64,000 nt of DNA. It comes from Siderastrea siderea (Eukaryota > Cnidaria > Anthozoa > Scleractinia > Rhizangiidae). Both the position numbers and the translations under genes were made by a program. The stretch spans positions 38,303,569-38,367,568 of the forward strand of contig OZ034975.1 in NCBI GenBank assembly GCA_964030785.1. The letters are read 5' to 3'. The notes under the pieces are model-generated. The model was not told where the DNA came from. It did no database searches and worked only from the letters and a program-made list of their open reading frames with translations. Each line of letters begins with the position of its first letter. Position 1 is the stretch's first letter. This document shows positions 11,873-25,100 of this stretch, piece after piece.

Positions 11873-13745
11873 TCAAAAAGCCTGAAAGTGTTCCGAATTG
11901 TCCTCCAATATTTTGGGGATCTGTTCTGTAAAACCAAGCTCGAAAGGTCATTCTAGAGGCTGAGCACAACTTGATTATTTTACTCACGAGCCGTCTTGCT
12001 TGCCATATCCTGTCATTAACTGTCAGGGCTTGTCAAATCTCCTTGGACTGTTGGCTGTTCGCTTGAATGAACTTGAAACAGCGCTCATTTACAAAAACAA
12101 AATAAAAATTATTCGACTGTTTAAATGGGTTATCTTCATCGCGTTCGGATGTTAACAAATAACATGAACTGCCACTAAATAAAAATATTGGTCTGGTCAA
12201 AAATTTATACTGACATTTCACCGGCATTTTTCTGGGATTACCCGAAAGAAAGGATCTGGGGAGCTTCGAAGAAGCACTTGTAATAAACTTATCGAAGAAA
12301 TGTCGCGTAGGTTTTAGCAGCCGCGAAAAAATTCAAGCACGTTGAGGAACACACATTACTTACCGGATAAAAAAGCTTTAAACTCAAAATTGCTTCCCTT
12401 ATAGTTACTTAAGCAGCCCTTATATTTCGTTCTTTAACTTGAGACCATCGAGATTGAAAAGAAACAAACATCGTCCAAACATTCTTAACTCTGTCTGAAA
12501 TTCGAGCGCTTTTAAAAATGCACAGAACTGTTTTTGGAAGCTTTTCGGATATAATAGGTTTAAACCGACAACTGCTTCGCTTATAGTTTTTCAAATAACT
12601 GTTATATTTCGTTCTCTAACTAGAGACCATCAAGATTCAAAACAAAGAAACGCCAAACACGCTTTAATTAAATTATGCCGGCATAAGTTTTGCGGATGCG
12701 AAGTAAGCCTATATAAAGTTAGGCGCTTTGAGGAACGCACAAAACTGTTTTCGGAAGCTTTTAAGCCGACAACTGCTTCGCTTAAAAGATTATTACTATT
12801 GAAAACTTCTAGGACAAGAAAATCGACAGTTGCACAAAGAGATGGACCGGACAGTCAAAATTGAAAGCAAAGTTTGTGCAGTTGTCTTGCGGCTGTGCTT
12901 GGACCTACTGTTATGAATAAACAAACACAAAATAATGGACAGAGAAATCATTTTTGAAAAAGTTTATTCGAAAACCCGTAAGTTTATACTTAAATGCAAT
13001 TCGCGTTACACTTCCAAAATCGCAGGTCGGTCCACGCAAGTGAAATCGGCTGAGCATGGCAAAATATTCAAAAATCTGTCACAAATCTGAGCGCGTTTTC
13101 TAATACTTTTTTTAAAGTCAAAAGTAAATGACACATTTCTAATTGCATAAATCAAATTTCCATTTCAAAACGTAATTTCTTTCATCGTAATACTCGAAAT
13201 CACGTACCTTAGACCCTTTAAAAACTTCACTTACTCGGTTGTGTTTCAGAACAGGGCAAACTCTCCGCCGTGAAGAAAACAAAGCGATGAAGTCCTTTGA
13301 ATGCAGCTTTCGTAACTTGAACTTTTCGCCTTCTACCAGTATTCTTTTGAAGTTTTTCTTTCCATTTATAGATATTGTTTTTTTTTTTTGTCAAGTATAA
13401 AACTTCAGTACTCTCGAGCAATCGTTAAATGCTAAAGAAGCTTAAGCTTTTAAAGAAACCTCTTTTTTCAAAAGCGACGGTGGTCATGCGATTTCCCGCC
13501 AAGAAAAGTGCCGGTTGCCCAAAAGCACCGCCGATTTCCAGCATTCTCTACCCCCGTCGAGTTGTCTTGGGAGTCCCCTCCCCCTCCCACAGAGTCTGTG
13601 CGGACGGACGGACGTACGGATGTACGGACGTACGGACGTACGGACGTACGGGCGTACGGACGGACGGTCACGTGACTATTACGTCACAACCAAAATTTCT
13701 CGGATTGATAGGTTACCGAATTTCGTTAGCAATGGAGCTCCTCTG
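11873..13745 (+). repeat. Repeat family A, long copy (about 1.9 kb)
   Basis: Matches 46783-48407 in inverted orientation over nearly the whole length. Shared landmarks are CCTGAAAGTGTTCCGAATTG at one end; GACAGTTAATGACAGGATAT, in complement, in the middle; and a terminal CGGACGGACGTACGG run followed by GGTTACCGAATTTCG and AGCAATGGAGCTCC. Internally, units around 12380-12550 and 12550-12720 repeat each other (ACTTGAGACCATCGAGATT and ACTAGAGACCATCAAGATT). I find no transposase or reverse transcriptase, so the class is unknown; a non-autonomous element is likely. Confidence 0.8.
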
Positions 13746-13845
13746 GCGGGCTTTGCCCGCAGGCTCCGCTATAAATCAGCCAAGAAATATAATTTTTGAA
13801 GCTTTCCTTCCTTTTCGCCTTGACGTTGAACGTAGTTATCAAGCT

Positions 13846-14071
13846 AAAAACAATAGGCGTTTCGCACGGGTAGTTTTCTGGGGGTTATTGACACGTTTAT
13901 TAGCAACAGGATACGCGTTAAGAATGCGAGGAGTATACCTGTATGCTGCAAATGAAGCAAAAAACAATAGGCGTTTCGCACGGGTAGTTTGCTGGGGGTT
14001 ATCGACACATTTATTTGCAACAGGATACGCTTTAAGAATGCGAGGAGTATACGCGTAGGCTGCAAATGAAT
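13846..14071 (+). repeat. Two-copy tandem repeat, unit about 113 bp
   Basis: ACAATAGGCGTTTCGCACGG begins two consecutive units at about 13849 and 13963, each ending with GAATGCGAGGAGTATAC and GCTGCAAATGAA. The units differ at roughly one base in twelve, so the duplication is not recent. It directly follows the family A end. Confidence 0.85.
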
Positions 14072-14473
14072 CCAACCCACAGGTAACAGCACCTTACTCC
14101 GTTTCTTATTACATTCGGACGTGCACTTTCGAATGTACCTATCTATTGGCGCTTCATGTTCGCGGTTGACGAATGCGTGGGATAATTTTAAAAAAATGCG
14201 ATGGAATGCAGTCATATGGGTTGGTTGCGTTTGTATCTAAAGCCACGGGGCTGTAATATTATGGGAGAAAGTCTTCCCTTTTTGTGTCATTCACACACTA
14301 GTAGAAAATTTTGCGACATGAGCCACATTTGGCCTTTGCTTGAACGGATTAAAATAAAGGAAACAACAACATTAGTAGAGAAGTTGCACATTTGGGTGAA
14401 AAGCTCTCAAAGACAGTCAGACTCTCGGCAAAAAATGTATATAGTCATATTTAAGTCTAACGTTAGTGATTAA

Positions 14474-15079
14474 GGGGCCGTTTACATGAGAGAGGGTGCC
14501 CCTAGGAAGTAGAGTTTCCCTTCTCCTTTGAAGTACGCAGTTCGTTTTACATGCGAGGGAGGGTGCCCCTGGGGGTAGGGTTCCCCTACCTTGAAGGTAG
14601 GGATATCCTACACAATTACGATCAACGAACACGTGTGGAAACAAATATTTTCGGAGATTTCAACTCCAAATAATGACTGAAAGTCAACCTGAAGGTTCAG
14701 AAACGACGAAGGATGCAATGGAGGAAGATCTTATCGAGGAAAGCGCTTTCGAGGTCGAAGAAACCGACCAATACACCCAGAGAGCGAACGAGAAATCATT
14801 TACAAACGCCAACAAACGAAAAGCACCGGCAAGCCAAAGTAAAAGCAACAAGAAGGCGAAGAAGTTTTCTTGGTCAACGAAGAAAGTGGAAGTTTGTTAA
14901 TTTTGTTTAGCTTTTTAAAAAATTGTTTACAAATTAAAAAAATTGTCCTTTAGTTTAGCCCCCCGAGGACAATTCAGCTCATGTAAAATGACCCTGCTAA
15001 GGAGGGTGCCCCTGCCATGTTCGAAGTTTGCATGTATAGAACGACGGTATCTTCAACTCTTTCCATGTAAACTGGGCCC
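14474..15079. mobile_element. Harbinger-type deletion derivative with partial ORF
   Basis: Termini GGGGCCGTTTACAT at 14474 and ATGTAAACTGGGCCC ending 15079 are inverted repeats, each flanked by TAA (14471-14473 and 15080-15082), the TWA target site typical of PIF/Harbinger elements. GGGTGCCCCT recurs several times inside. It contains one partial ORF (14673-14900) and no transposase. Confidence 0.75.
14673..14900 (+). CDS. Short ORF inside the Harbinger-type element, possible truncated Myb/SANT-like protein
   Basis: A 75-residue frame with an acidic N-terminus (EEDLIEESAFEVEE), then a basic stretch (NKRKAPASQSKSNKKAKK) and FSWSTKKVEV just before the stop. The FSW...KVE segment looks like the start of the Myb/SANT-like DNA-binding domain of the second protein encoded by Harbinger elements. 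That is weak similarity by eye, supported by the TWA-flanked termini. The domain is cut off at once, so this is a fragment without expected function. Confidence 0.4.
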   Translation: MTESQPEGSETTKDAMEEDLIEESAFEVEETDQYTQRANEKSFTNANKRKAPASQSKSNKKAKKFSWSTKKVEVC

Positions 15080-15104
15080 TAAGACGCGACTTAAATAAGA
15101 CGAA

Positions 15105-15945
15105 GAGGTAATTTCTATGCATCTCAGAAGCAAGATTACTGTAGCGAGGAACATTAGAATTCACCATCATAGTTTGTTAAACGCAAAGCGCAAAATGCAG
15201 TTGTTCTCGGTTAGAGGTTGCGGACGGAATTGTAAAAACAACATTCAAACAACTGGAAAAGCGATTCAACTCCGTTTACATGGCATCCGATTTCTATCTG
15301 AGCATTTGGACGTGTTGGAACACAGAGCTACAACGAGTGCAGGTAAACCAGTGTCAATTTTGCGTTTTGAAGCCGAAAAAATCTCGCCTTTCCTTCCTTC
15401 TTGGTAGTTCGCAGCTGCATTTTTTCCCTAGTACTTGTTTAGACTGCTTCTCAACGACTCGCCATGAATGTGTGATAGTTTTTATTAAATGCTCCTGCCC
15501 CATTTCACTGTGTTTTATTTTATGTCTTGTCTTGATATTTTGAAGTGGAAAGCCTTCCTGATAAAACCTACCGTTTGTTCAATTTCAAAGACCGACGTGA
15601 CGATCGATGAAAGAAATTAATTGTAAACACAACGCTTAATGCTTGAATTTCTATTTCTGCACAGTTTCTTCAAACAATTTTGACTTGTGTGAGACGACGC
15701 TGTTGGTGATGCTTGTTGATGACGCTGTTGGAATTTCTGCTTAATTTAAATTCGCTGCCAAGTGATTTCTCTCGTCCATTTTTCTCGCCGGGTTGCTCGC
15801 GAGGAAAAAACTTTCAGCTCACTTTGTTGTTGAGTGTTCATTGACCATATTTGGCCGCAGCATGTATATGAGCTGATAGCCTAGCTCCGATCAGTCAATC
15901 AAAATGCTAGAAATCCAATATACCTAGTCCAGTTTTTAATAATAA
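15105..15945 (+). repeat. Repeat family C, partial copy
   Basis: About 840 bases match 43270-44105 in the same orientation, from TTTCTATGCATCTCAGAAGC to CCTAGTCCAGTTTTTAATAA. Divergence by eye is low (a few percent). Frames across it (such as ASDFYLSIWTCWN) are conserved between copies but broken in both. It ends about 140 bases before the start codon of the Ig-SEA gene, so it may lie in that gene's promoter or 5' UTR. Confidence 0.8.
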
Positions 15946-16087
15946 AAAATATATAGTCCATAACATCCAACTGTAAACCCCATCTAGGCCCTCATAAACT
16001 GACTGACCTGCAGAGTCAGGGTCATGCTGTTCTAGAATTAATCATGTATCAAACAGCGATCTGATAACTGATAAGCCAGAAGCCATC

Positions 16088-16154
16088 ATGCGGAAGATCA
16101 CTCATTTTCTTATCCACCTTTATTTTGGGTCTCTGGTTTTAGTCTTCATAACAG
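16088..16154 (+). CDS. Ig-SEA gene exon 1: start codon and signal peptide
   Basis: ATG at 16088 opens MRKITHFLIHLYFGSLVLVF, a charged start followed by a hydrophobic stretch, as in a signal peptide. The donor ACAG|GTAGGA ends the exon at 16154 in phase 1. That phase joins exactly to the exon at 22128 (g+at gives Asp), which is the main reason for linking them. No promoter element is clear; repeat family C ends about 140 bases upstream. Confidence 0.65.
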
Positions 16155-19100
16155 GTAGGAATAACGTACCATCAGTTTTCATTTGATTATCCTGCGATAG
16201 TTTCCGCGTATCAGGGATTCTTGTTTCACCCGACGAGGAAAGACACGCACGAGTTGAAATAGTGGAAAGATGTCTATTCAAGATGTAGGCTCTGTTAGGT
16301 TTGATCCGTTTAGTTATGTCCGTGGATTGTTACAAGCAACAATTTAGATTAATAGCTTCCGTTTAAGTGAAATATTAAATGGCCATTAGCTATAATCAAC
16401 TGAGAGGCTATTAAACAAAACAAGGCAAGTTCTTACGGCGGAAATTGCTTTACGTATTCGTGATTTCTCATTTGACAAACGTTTGTATCGATGAATTATA
16501 TATGTTACACTGCCGGTACCGTTGACAGTAAAACACCCACGGCACAGACTAAGAGTAAATCGAAAAGAAGTAAGCAGAATCACAGGCGCTTCAGCTTTTA
16601 CTGTGCTCCATCAATAATTTGCATATGAAAATGCAGGGACCTTTATGGGATGTAGTTTACTAGTCGCCGTAAAGAATTAGCCAAGGGGATTTATGTGGCT
16701 AGTCGTGCTTCATTTTGTATTGCCTGTTGTAGCTTTGAATAACCTTATATTCATCGGTTATTTAGCTTACGTACATGCGGTGTCTGAGTAACTTAGTTGA
16801 GAGCTTGTTCGTGCGTGACACTGCGAAAACAAACTAAGTGACATTTGCATTTTGTAAGCATTTGCCAGGGGAAATTAAAAGCCGGCACACACTAGGGGAC
16901 ATGTTGTGGGGACATGTAGCGGGGAAATGTTGCAGAGACATATAACATCCCTGTTTTTGCCAAAAAGTTCTGTTGCGGGGACAGAATTTTGTCCCGGTAA
17001 CATGTTGCATGAAATTCAACTGGTTTGAATTCGTGCGCCATGAAGCGGAGACAAATTGACCCCAATTTTCAATGTCGCATTGTGTGCACTGCTCTTGTAA
17101 ACTGTCCCTGCTACAAAATAGCGAGAACCAATAAAAACGCCCCATTGGCTATCCATCTTAAAAGATGGCGGCCCCGGGGGAAAAGTGAAAAACTGCAAAT
17201 CCTGGAATTAGAAATCCTGGAAATCCTTGGGTATCCTCCACTCCTTAAAAATGGTGTAGTACGTTCCTTTTTCCTTTCTTCTTTTCAGCCACTCGCGTGT
17301 CCATCGTTTTCGGTCAGCATAATAACACATTTCTTCGTCTAGTAACATCATTGACAGTGGTAAATTATTCTTTTTCCTAACCATGGAGTCCGCCATCTTT
17401 CTTTGCCCTTAAACTAGTTACCAGGCGCCCTCGGTGATTTCTGTGATTTTTATGCCTCAAGTCGCTTCGTGTACACCGGCTTGCGTACTGGCCCTGCAAC
17501 ATGCGTCCAATGCAGTGCACACTAAGGAGCTTGTTCCCTCTACATGTCCCCTAGTGTGAGCACAATTTTTTTTATATATCATGCAACTTTTTTATATATA
17601 TCATGTTCCAAGCATTTTATACCTCGTTCTATACAAAGTGTAAACGTAAGGCAAGAAATATACACCTCACATATCTTTTCATCTCGAGAGCAGTGTCCAT
17701 AACTGGTCCGAAAACTGCCAGCCCTGAGCCATGTATAAATACCTTGTATGCCTCGTTCTATAAGCGTCAGTTGAACAAAGGCTCTCTTACTTAAAACGGC
17801 AAGGCAAAAAATTGAAATTCCGGAGCCCTAAGGCGAACGCTCTAACTTGCTAACAAAACTGCTAGCTAAACTCTCAACATATCTCTAATTTTACTTTTCA
17901 TCATTTTTGTGTTAGAATCTGCTTTGAGAATTCACGACTAAATTTTATTACTTTAGTGTCCCAATTACTTTCTTTTGGAGCTAAACCAAGAGGGTCTCAA
18001 GTCTCAATGGGGTTAACCATTAGCCGTAAAACGACCAAACAGTTAGTCGTCAGGCGAATAAAATTGAATAATTTCAACCGCTGGTCGTAAAAAAAGTCAA
18101 CCTTAAAAATTAATTCGTAGCCACGTTTTCTCAGATTTTGAAAGTTTCAAGATCTCTTGTTAAGACTGTTTTTGTGGCTTCTTTCGTGGCCAGGGCAGTA
18201 CACATTCTGCCCTGGTGCCGAAAGAAAAGCAAAATTACAATTCTTATAATAATCACTTGTTTTTATTTTTAAATTTTTCATCCCGGAATGGTCCTTAAAC
18301 CTTAAATGTGTATTACCACAATGGAAATAAAGCTGCCCATAACTCTAAACTCATACGAACACGCTAAAAAGTACATCAGTTTCATTGTGTTGGACATAGG
18401 TTAACTTTTTACATTTGTTTCCGACAGAAACATTTTTGCACTAGGTTAATATCAAACAAAATCTGTTTTTCTGGTTACCAAAATGCAAAACAAAAAAACA
18501 AAAAAAAAACTGCAGTTCAGTTCTATTTCCCTCGTTTATTTAATTTCCAACGATGAAAACTTGTTCAGTCTTCTCTTAGAGAAAGGTTGTAGGTATTTGA
18601 TTAAAATGAATGAAAAATATGCTGGGGTTCCCCTCTGCTCCTTTACGAGAAAACAACCACTTACTGTTTTAGTGACCTCAGTCTCAATGGAAACCTCTTT
18701 GTTTTAAATGTGCGCGCACTCGTGCGGAAATTATGCGCAAGAAATTATGCGCAGTAGGTGATGCGCAATGCAATACAAATGAATCACCTTAAAGGGTGAC
18801 TTAGACGGTGCGATGTTTGCTTACGACTGTCGTATGCGACTTTTGTAGAGCGCGCTGCTTGCGTCAGGCAAAGATCGTATACAACTCGTCATTCCAACAT
18901 TTTGATTGTGGCTACGACTGTCGTAGGGTTTTAAAACATGTCTCAAAATCCCACGACATTTTTCGTGTTGTGTGCACATGTCGTAAAGATGTCGTACGCC
19001 TGTTTTAGACGACACGATTCGTGTTGCAGACATCACGTGAGCAAGTCGCATACTAGAGTTGTCAGCAAAAATCGCACCGTCTAAATCGCCCTTAAGGACG

Positions 19101-22100
19101 GTGTCTCCTTTTGTTACTGCGCATACGTACTACGCATCTTGGGATATTAGGATTTCTTAAACAATTTGCCCCCTTATACAACGTTTTTGCGCGGTTTATG
19201 ACTATGTGGAAAAAGCAGATTTTAGCAAGTGATATCAGAATCCAGAAAGATAATAGGGGGTAACCACGCACTTTTCAGAGATAATTGAGCTTTTAAAAAT
19301 TTGGAAAGAAATTGCCATACATTCTTTGTATTTTAACGCTTTTTAGGTTTATGGTTGCCTAATTATCTCTGAAAAATGCGTGGCTATCCACATTTTTCTT
19401 TTTGGATTCCAGTAGATCTTTCTAAAATCTGCTTTTCCCCCATAGTCATAACCTTTGCAAAAATACACCTGTAACAGGAGGCACCGTCCTTAACGGTACA
19501 AAGAGCTCCAAAGTAGCTAACTCCAAAATATCGTCGTTAGCAATTCCTTAGGGTTGCTTTGATCTGTAGTTAAGATTGGCCCACTTTTATGAGTCCCGAA
19601 AACCCGAGGCCAACACAATACTTTGAGTCTAAAGTTGATATATATCAATAATTTTCTCTCTTTTCTTTTTTGACTCACACATTCTGTTAAAAAGGCTACT
19701 TTCTGAAGAGCTCGTTTAGAGGGCTGTAGTTACATTTCGGAAGGAATCGTGACACCAACGCCGGCCGACTGTGTTGTGGCTAGTGTTAAAGCATTTCAGC
19801 GGTTCACTAAGCAACCGATTCCCCTCGAGATTCAGCCCATAAGGCTTCCAAGCGTAAGAGTTCGCAAAATTTAAATATGCATTTGTTGTACATGTAAAAC
19901 GCGATGGGTTGATTCAAGAGAACTTGAAGAACTGAGCCCTAGGATTCACATTTGTGTAAGTAGATTTCTCTTTTGAGTTTTGTATTATCCTTATAGTTAG
20001 ATCTTGTTTGGAGCGGTTATTTATTCCTGATCTGTTTTTTTACAGGGAATTTATACGCTGAAGTTGTAGTGAAGTCGAAATGGCTAGAGGAAACCGGACT
20101 TGGACGAAAAAATTGCCAGACGTATTGAATCGGACACAAAAGTCGATGTGCTAACTTGGTACTTGAAATCAGGTGTCAGGCACTGTTTTCACACATAATA
20201 AAGAGATCGTAAATGAAGAGATCGGCAACGAGCAGGAGCATATGTCAGGAACATGGTCAGAACAAAGACTAACAACGAAAAACTCACCTTTGTGGGACTA
20301 AGATTATTTTTAAAAATGTTAAACTATTAAAATAGTTTAGCGTCAGGGCCCGGTTGCCTAAAGAAACTTAAGATTAAGTGGGAATTTCTGCAACTGTTCC
20401 CTGAAAAAATCCGGAGGATTTTTTCGCACCGTCATTGTGTTTCTTATACTCTTCAATCCGCCTTCGGCCGATTTATCCATAATAGCGTGCCCCCCCCCCC
20501 CCCCCAAAAAAAAAAAATCCTCCGGAACACAGGGAATGGTCGTAGAAATTCCCTCCTAATCTTAAGTTGCTTTATGCAATTGGGCCCAGGCCTCAAAAGG
20601 TGAATGGAAAATGACATAGTTTGCTAAAGAAGAAGTACTCTTTTTGCGAAGCATTGATTAAGAATTTGATAACTCTCAACTTCTTAAGCTGGCTAGCAAG
20701 CGAGCGAAAAATCAATATATGTTGGCTAGGAAGCGAGCGAAAAATCGTTGATGTTTAACAAGAGCCGTTGAACTGCGAAGATAGCTGAGTGCCGCACCTG
20801 ACCATGCTGAGTCGTTCAATTACGTTTTTTGTGGGCTCTTGTACACTGTTCCAACTTCCCTGTATAGATTTTTGCGAGCAAGGGCCAGAAGCTCGTATCA
20901 ACTAGTTTCCATTTACTATTACAGCACGGCCCACCAGACTCGCGAGTAGAATATTTTTGCAACAAAGTTTGCGGTACGTGCAGGTTTTTATGTAGGCGCA
21001 TTGCTTGACACAAACTTCGTACTCACTCTTCTTTTACTTGCATGTTTTGGTTGTGGACTCTTATAGCTGCATTTTCTCGACTTAGAAACAATTCTAAATT
21101 TACCAAAAAGGTCTTGATAGCAAGAAACAAGTAAGTAATTGTAAGCCTACGTTAAATCAACAGGTCAAACACATTAATTTAAAAGCCTATGTTTAGTTTT
21201 CACATAATCGCGCATCCTTTTGTTATCCTTGCTGCATTTTCGTTAGCAGTTTTAATTACTGTTACTTTTACATGTATATAGCGTTGTTTCACCATTTTCA
21301 TTTAACTGGGGATGGCATTAGGTATGCCGAAATATGTGTTGTTTTTAAAATATTAAAAAGTGTTGTGTTTCTTCCTAAATTACTTAATTGTAAATTTCTG
21401 AACAACTTCAACTAAGCGGCCAGGCCCGTAGCCAGTATTGAAGCAGCCGAGGCAGTTGCCTCAGTAAAACTTTTTCCTTGTGCATGGTTAAAAAATGAAA
21501 TAGAAAAATAAATTATTTAATAATATAACATGTTTCTAGCAGTAAACCATGCCAACGGTACCCTAAAGTGCGATGACATCCGTTAATACTTCACATATGT
21601 GCTGGTCGCGCGCCCACCAGTTTCTCCAGTGGGTCGGCGTATACAGCCTCCAGCCTCGTTACCGATTGAAGACGTGGTCCAGGTCAATAATGGGCGTAGA
21701 CCACCTGAAAGGTCTTTCCCTTGCATACGTTCACAACATCACTCCAGAGCCGTTACAAATATTGCTAAAATGGGACGCCAGTGGTCATAGGAGAATTGCT
21801 TTAGCTTTCTCAAAATAAAAGCGAGGCCTTAAGGACGGTTCCTCCTTTTGTTACTGCCCGTACGTTCTGCACATCTCGGGTCTGGTCCGAGATACTGAAG
21901 TTTCTTAAGGAGTTTGCCTACTAATACAAAGGTATTTTTGTGCGGCTTATGACTATGTTGAAAAAGCAGGTCTTAGCAAGGGCTATCAAAATGCAACTGC
22001 GGGCCACTGGCGACTGGTTGGCTGAAAAAAGTTCGTCGTCGTCTATTATCAGGCTGGGTAAGGAATGATACCTGAGTGTTCGTTACAAGTAACTATGAAT

Positions 22101-25100
22101 AAATAATTGCTAAATCTTATTCATCAGATTGCGCACCGTCATACCTAACAGAGCCTTTAAAGCCTTCTTTTGTTAATGAAGGGAAGAACATCACTCTCCA
22201 GTGGACCTACAACATAGACGGAACATTTGAAGGAGGAGAATTTCGATTAATTCCGTCAAGAATTATAGCAAGAAAAACTGACAGCGGTTTGGCTGTGAAT
22301 TCTGCTTATCAGAACCGCATTACAATGGTTTCATCGGCTAGTGAAACAACGATAACACTTCATGCAGTGACCAGATTAGACAGTGGGGATTATCGATACA
22401 CGATAGAAAACAACAATTTGGAATCTGTAGAGAGTGAGGTGGAGATCTCAGTGCGTTGTAAGTATTCAATATATCTATTTTTTACTAATGCCAACACAAA
22501 CCAGGCAATAAAAAAAACAGAAGGGCTCGGCGTTAACGTTCCCATGTATGACATCACACCTTGATTTTTTTTTCCGGCGTCAGAAAATTTTTGACTTGCG
22601 TACAGCCACCCACCCTCTGTACACAGGCTTAAATGTAGTCATTCTTTTATGTTTTTAGCACCAGAAAAAACAATTAACAGAAGTTATTTGTAAAATTACT
22701 ATACCATCTATAATCCAATCAAGTACCTGCCAAGATAAGACAGTGATTTATTCAAAGAGAGTAAACGCCATAGCTTGTTTCAAAACACTAATAATTTTAA
22801 AGCCCTCTATAAAACTAATTAAAAGTATTTAATAATAAAATGTAAATGAGCTGGCGATTCTTGAGAAGTTGTTAACCAGTTGGCGATAATAGATTTAAAA
22901 ACCCATCCGTTTGCCCGCGTGATTTACGTTTTTTCAAGGATTGAGAGTCCTATAGGAAGGGATGTGCCTTATACGACACGCAACTTCCAACTAAACGCTA
23001 CATTTCTGTGATTTAAACATGACCCATGCTTGAAATACAAGCCCGATTACTCCCTGAATTGCACTCCACTCAGTCCAATTCTGGTTGTCTGCACTGATAA
23101 GCACTTGGGCTAGTTTTACTGTGTTGAGTTATTAGCTTAATTCTCTCTAATTCTCTCAGCTCAAAAAGTTGAATAGAAAGCCTGAAAAAGGTAAGGCTTG
23201 AACGGGCCTCGAACTCATGTCACGTGTGCAATGCGCTCACCAAATGTCCCTGTGAGCCATTTCGGAGCTGGAAATCTTTTTCCGAGGCCATGTTGGAGGT
23301 ATGTGGAGGTGTTTTGCGGTAGTGGTTACCTCGTTCGACTTTCGATCGGTGTTTCAAGGCGTGGTCTCTGCTTCGTGCTGTGTTAGCTCTGCAGACAAGA
23401 AACGTCCGGGTACCGGCGACTTACTGCTGGGGGTAACCTTGTGATGGACTAGCATCCCATCCAGGAGGGAGCAGTAATACTATTATTAGTTACTTTATGC
23501 TACAGCAACCGAAGGCGCCGGAAGTGTGTGCGACTTAACTTTCATATTGGAGGAACGAAACAATGAAGATTACTTTCTTTAGGAGAAAAGTTATATTTTC
23601 ATGGAAGTTTTTATAATTGCTTACTTTATTGACAAAAACACAAGTCAGAGGAGTTACAATACGCAAGGGCATTCCACTATAAATACCTGGCACGGCGTTA
23701 CAAGAATAATGAAATACACTAATGTTACGCTAAACTGGGGTTAAAATTTCAAGATTTTCAATTTACAAAACTTAAGAGGCGTCTTAGCTGCGCCAATCTT
23801 GGTTACAACAATTTAATTGTAACTGACTATTTTTTCTGACTTAAGTTATATGCTGCAGAAGGAACTTTCTAGTATGAAATCCAAAAGAAAGCTTTCTTTT
23901 AAATTCTTCGAAAGGTATCATGTTTTGTGCTAATTTTTTCGTGTACAGATAATATTGAGCGAAGAGGAGAGAACAATTTAAATTTTCTGTAGTCGGATGG
24001 GTCTTGAAGGGGACTTTGCCGAAGAGAATTTTAGTTGGAGAGAGCGAGAAAGAGGTGGCATTTTCTTTGTTAAACCACTTAATAATAACTTCCGAGTAAA
24101 ATCCCTTAGTCCAGTGGAAGTCCAGTGGCAGTCGTTCTCTCGACAGTAAATGCAGAGCGTGACACTTCCAAGACGGAAATATACAGTTCTCTTTTTGTAA
24201 CAACTATTGTGCAAAAGCTTGAAAAAAATCCCCTCAGTTTGTTATCCCTTACGATATACTTTACACGGCTGAAAAAGGAATCAGTCGCCGTAACGTCTGA
24301 CTGTAATCCCTCGCCCATTTTTCGCTTCCCTCCAATATGTGCTTGTCCTTCGCGTTCTTTACCAGAAACCAGTAATTATCCCTGTTTTTCATTCGAAAGC
24401 CTTGGAAAAGTGTCATATGGGCTTAAAAATCAAGGTCAAAATAAATAAAATGTGAAAACACGGGTGCTGCTCCCAAAGGTAAGCTGTTGTTTTGCCTGTT
24501 GTTCTTTCTGAGCCAAGCACTATCTGGATTTGCCTAAGACGGCAAATAAAACTTAGAAAAAAAATATTTGGTCGTGTCTGAATCAAGAGTCTATTGAAAA
24601 TAATCAATTTTAGAATGCGTCCGCCTAAGAACTGACCATTCAACTTTTCGTGAAAATAGATTTCCTTTAATGTCATTAAAGATGTGTTAATTGTTCATCG
24701 TGGTGTAAGATAGGTAAGATGAACGTTTATTCGTTTGTCTCACGATGGAATCGCTTTGAGTTGTTGATCGCGACGTTTCGACTGCAATACTGCTAGTCTT
24801 CATCAGGCGATGAGGTCAATTGTTTACGTGTCGCTTTTTGAAAAGAAAGTTAAGAAAGAAGTTAAGTTTATTGATCGTGACCCTCACTGGTACACACGTA
24901 GGGTCAAAGAGGCTATCCATATAAGACTTCATCCTAACAACATTAATAGACATAGCGGAATCGAAATTCCAGAAGCTTGGATACCTACGATCAGAAAGCA
25001 CAACAGCCGACCAACCACAAAACGGACCTGTGAGGGAACAACATCTAATAGTCGGAATAATAATGAGGATCGAAATGCACCAATAGCAGTGAACCATCAT

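Noticed and set aside
13429..14058. 209-aa + strand ORF over the family A end and the tandem repeat
   Set aside because: It runs through the CGGACGGACG tract and a repeat duplication, with overlapping frames of similar length on the other strand and no known domain.
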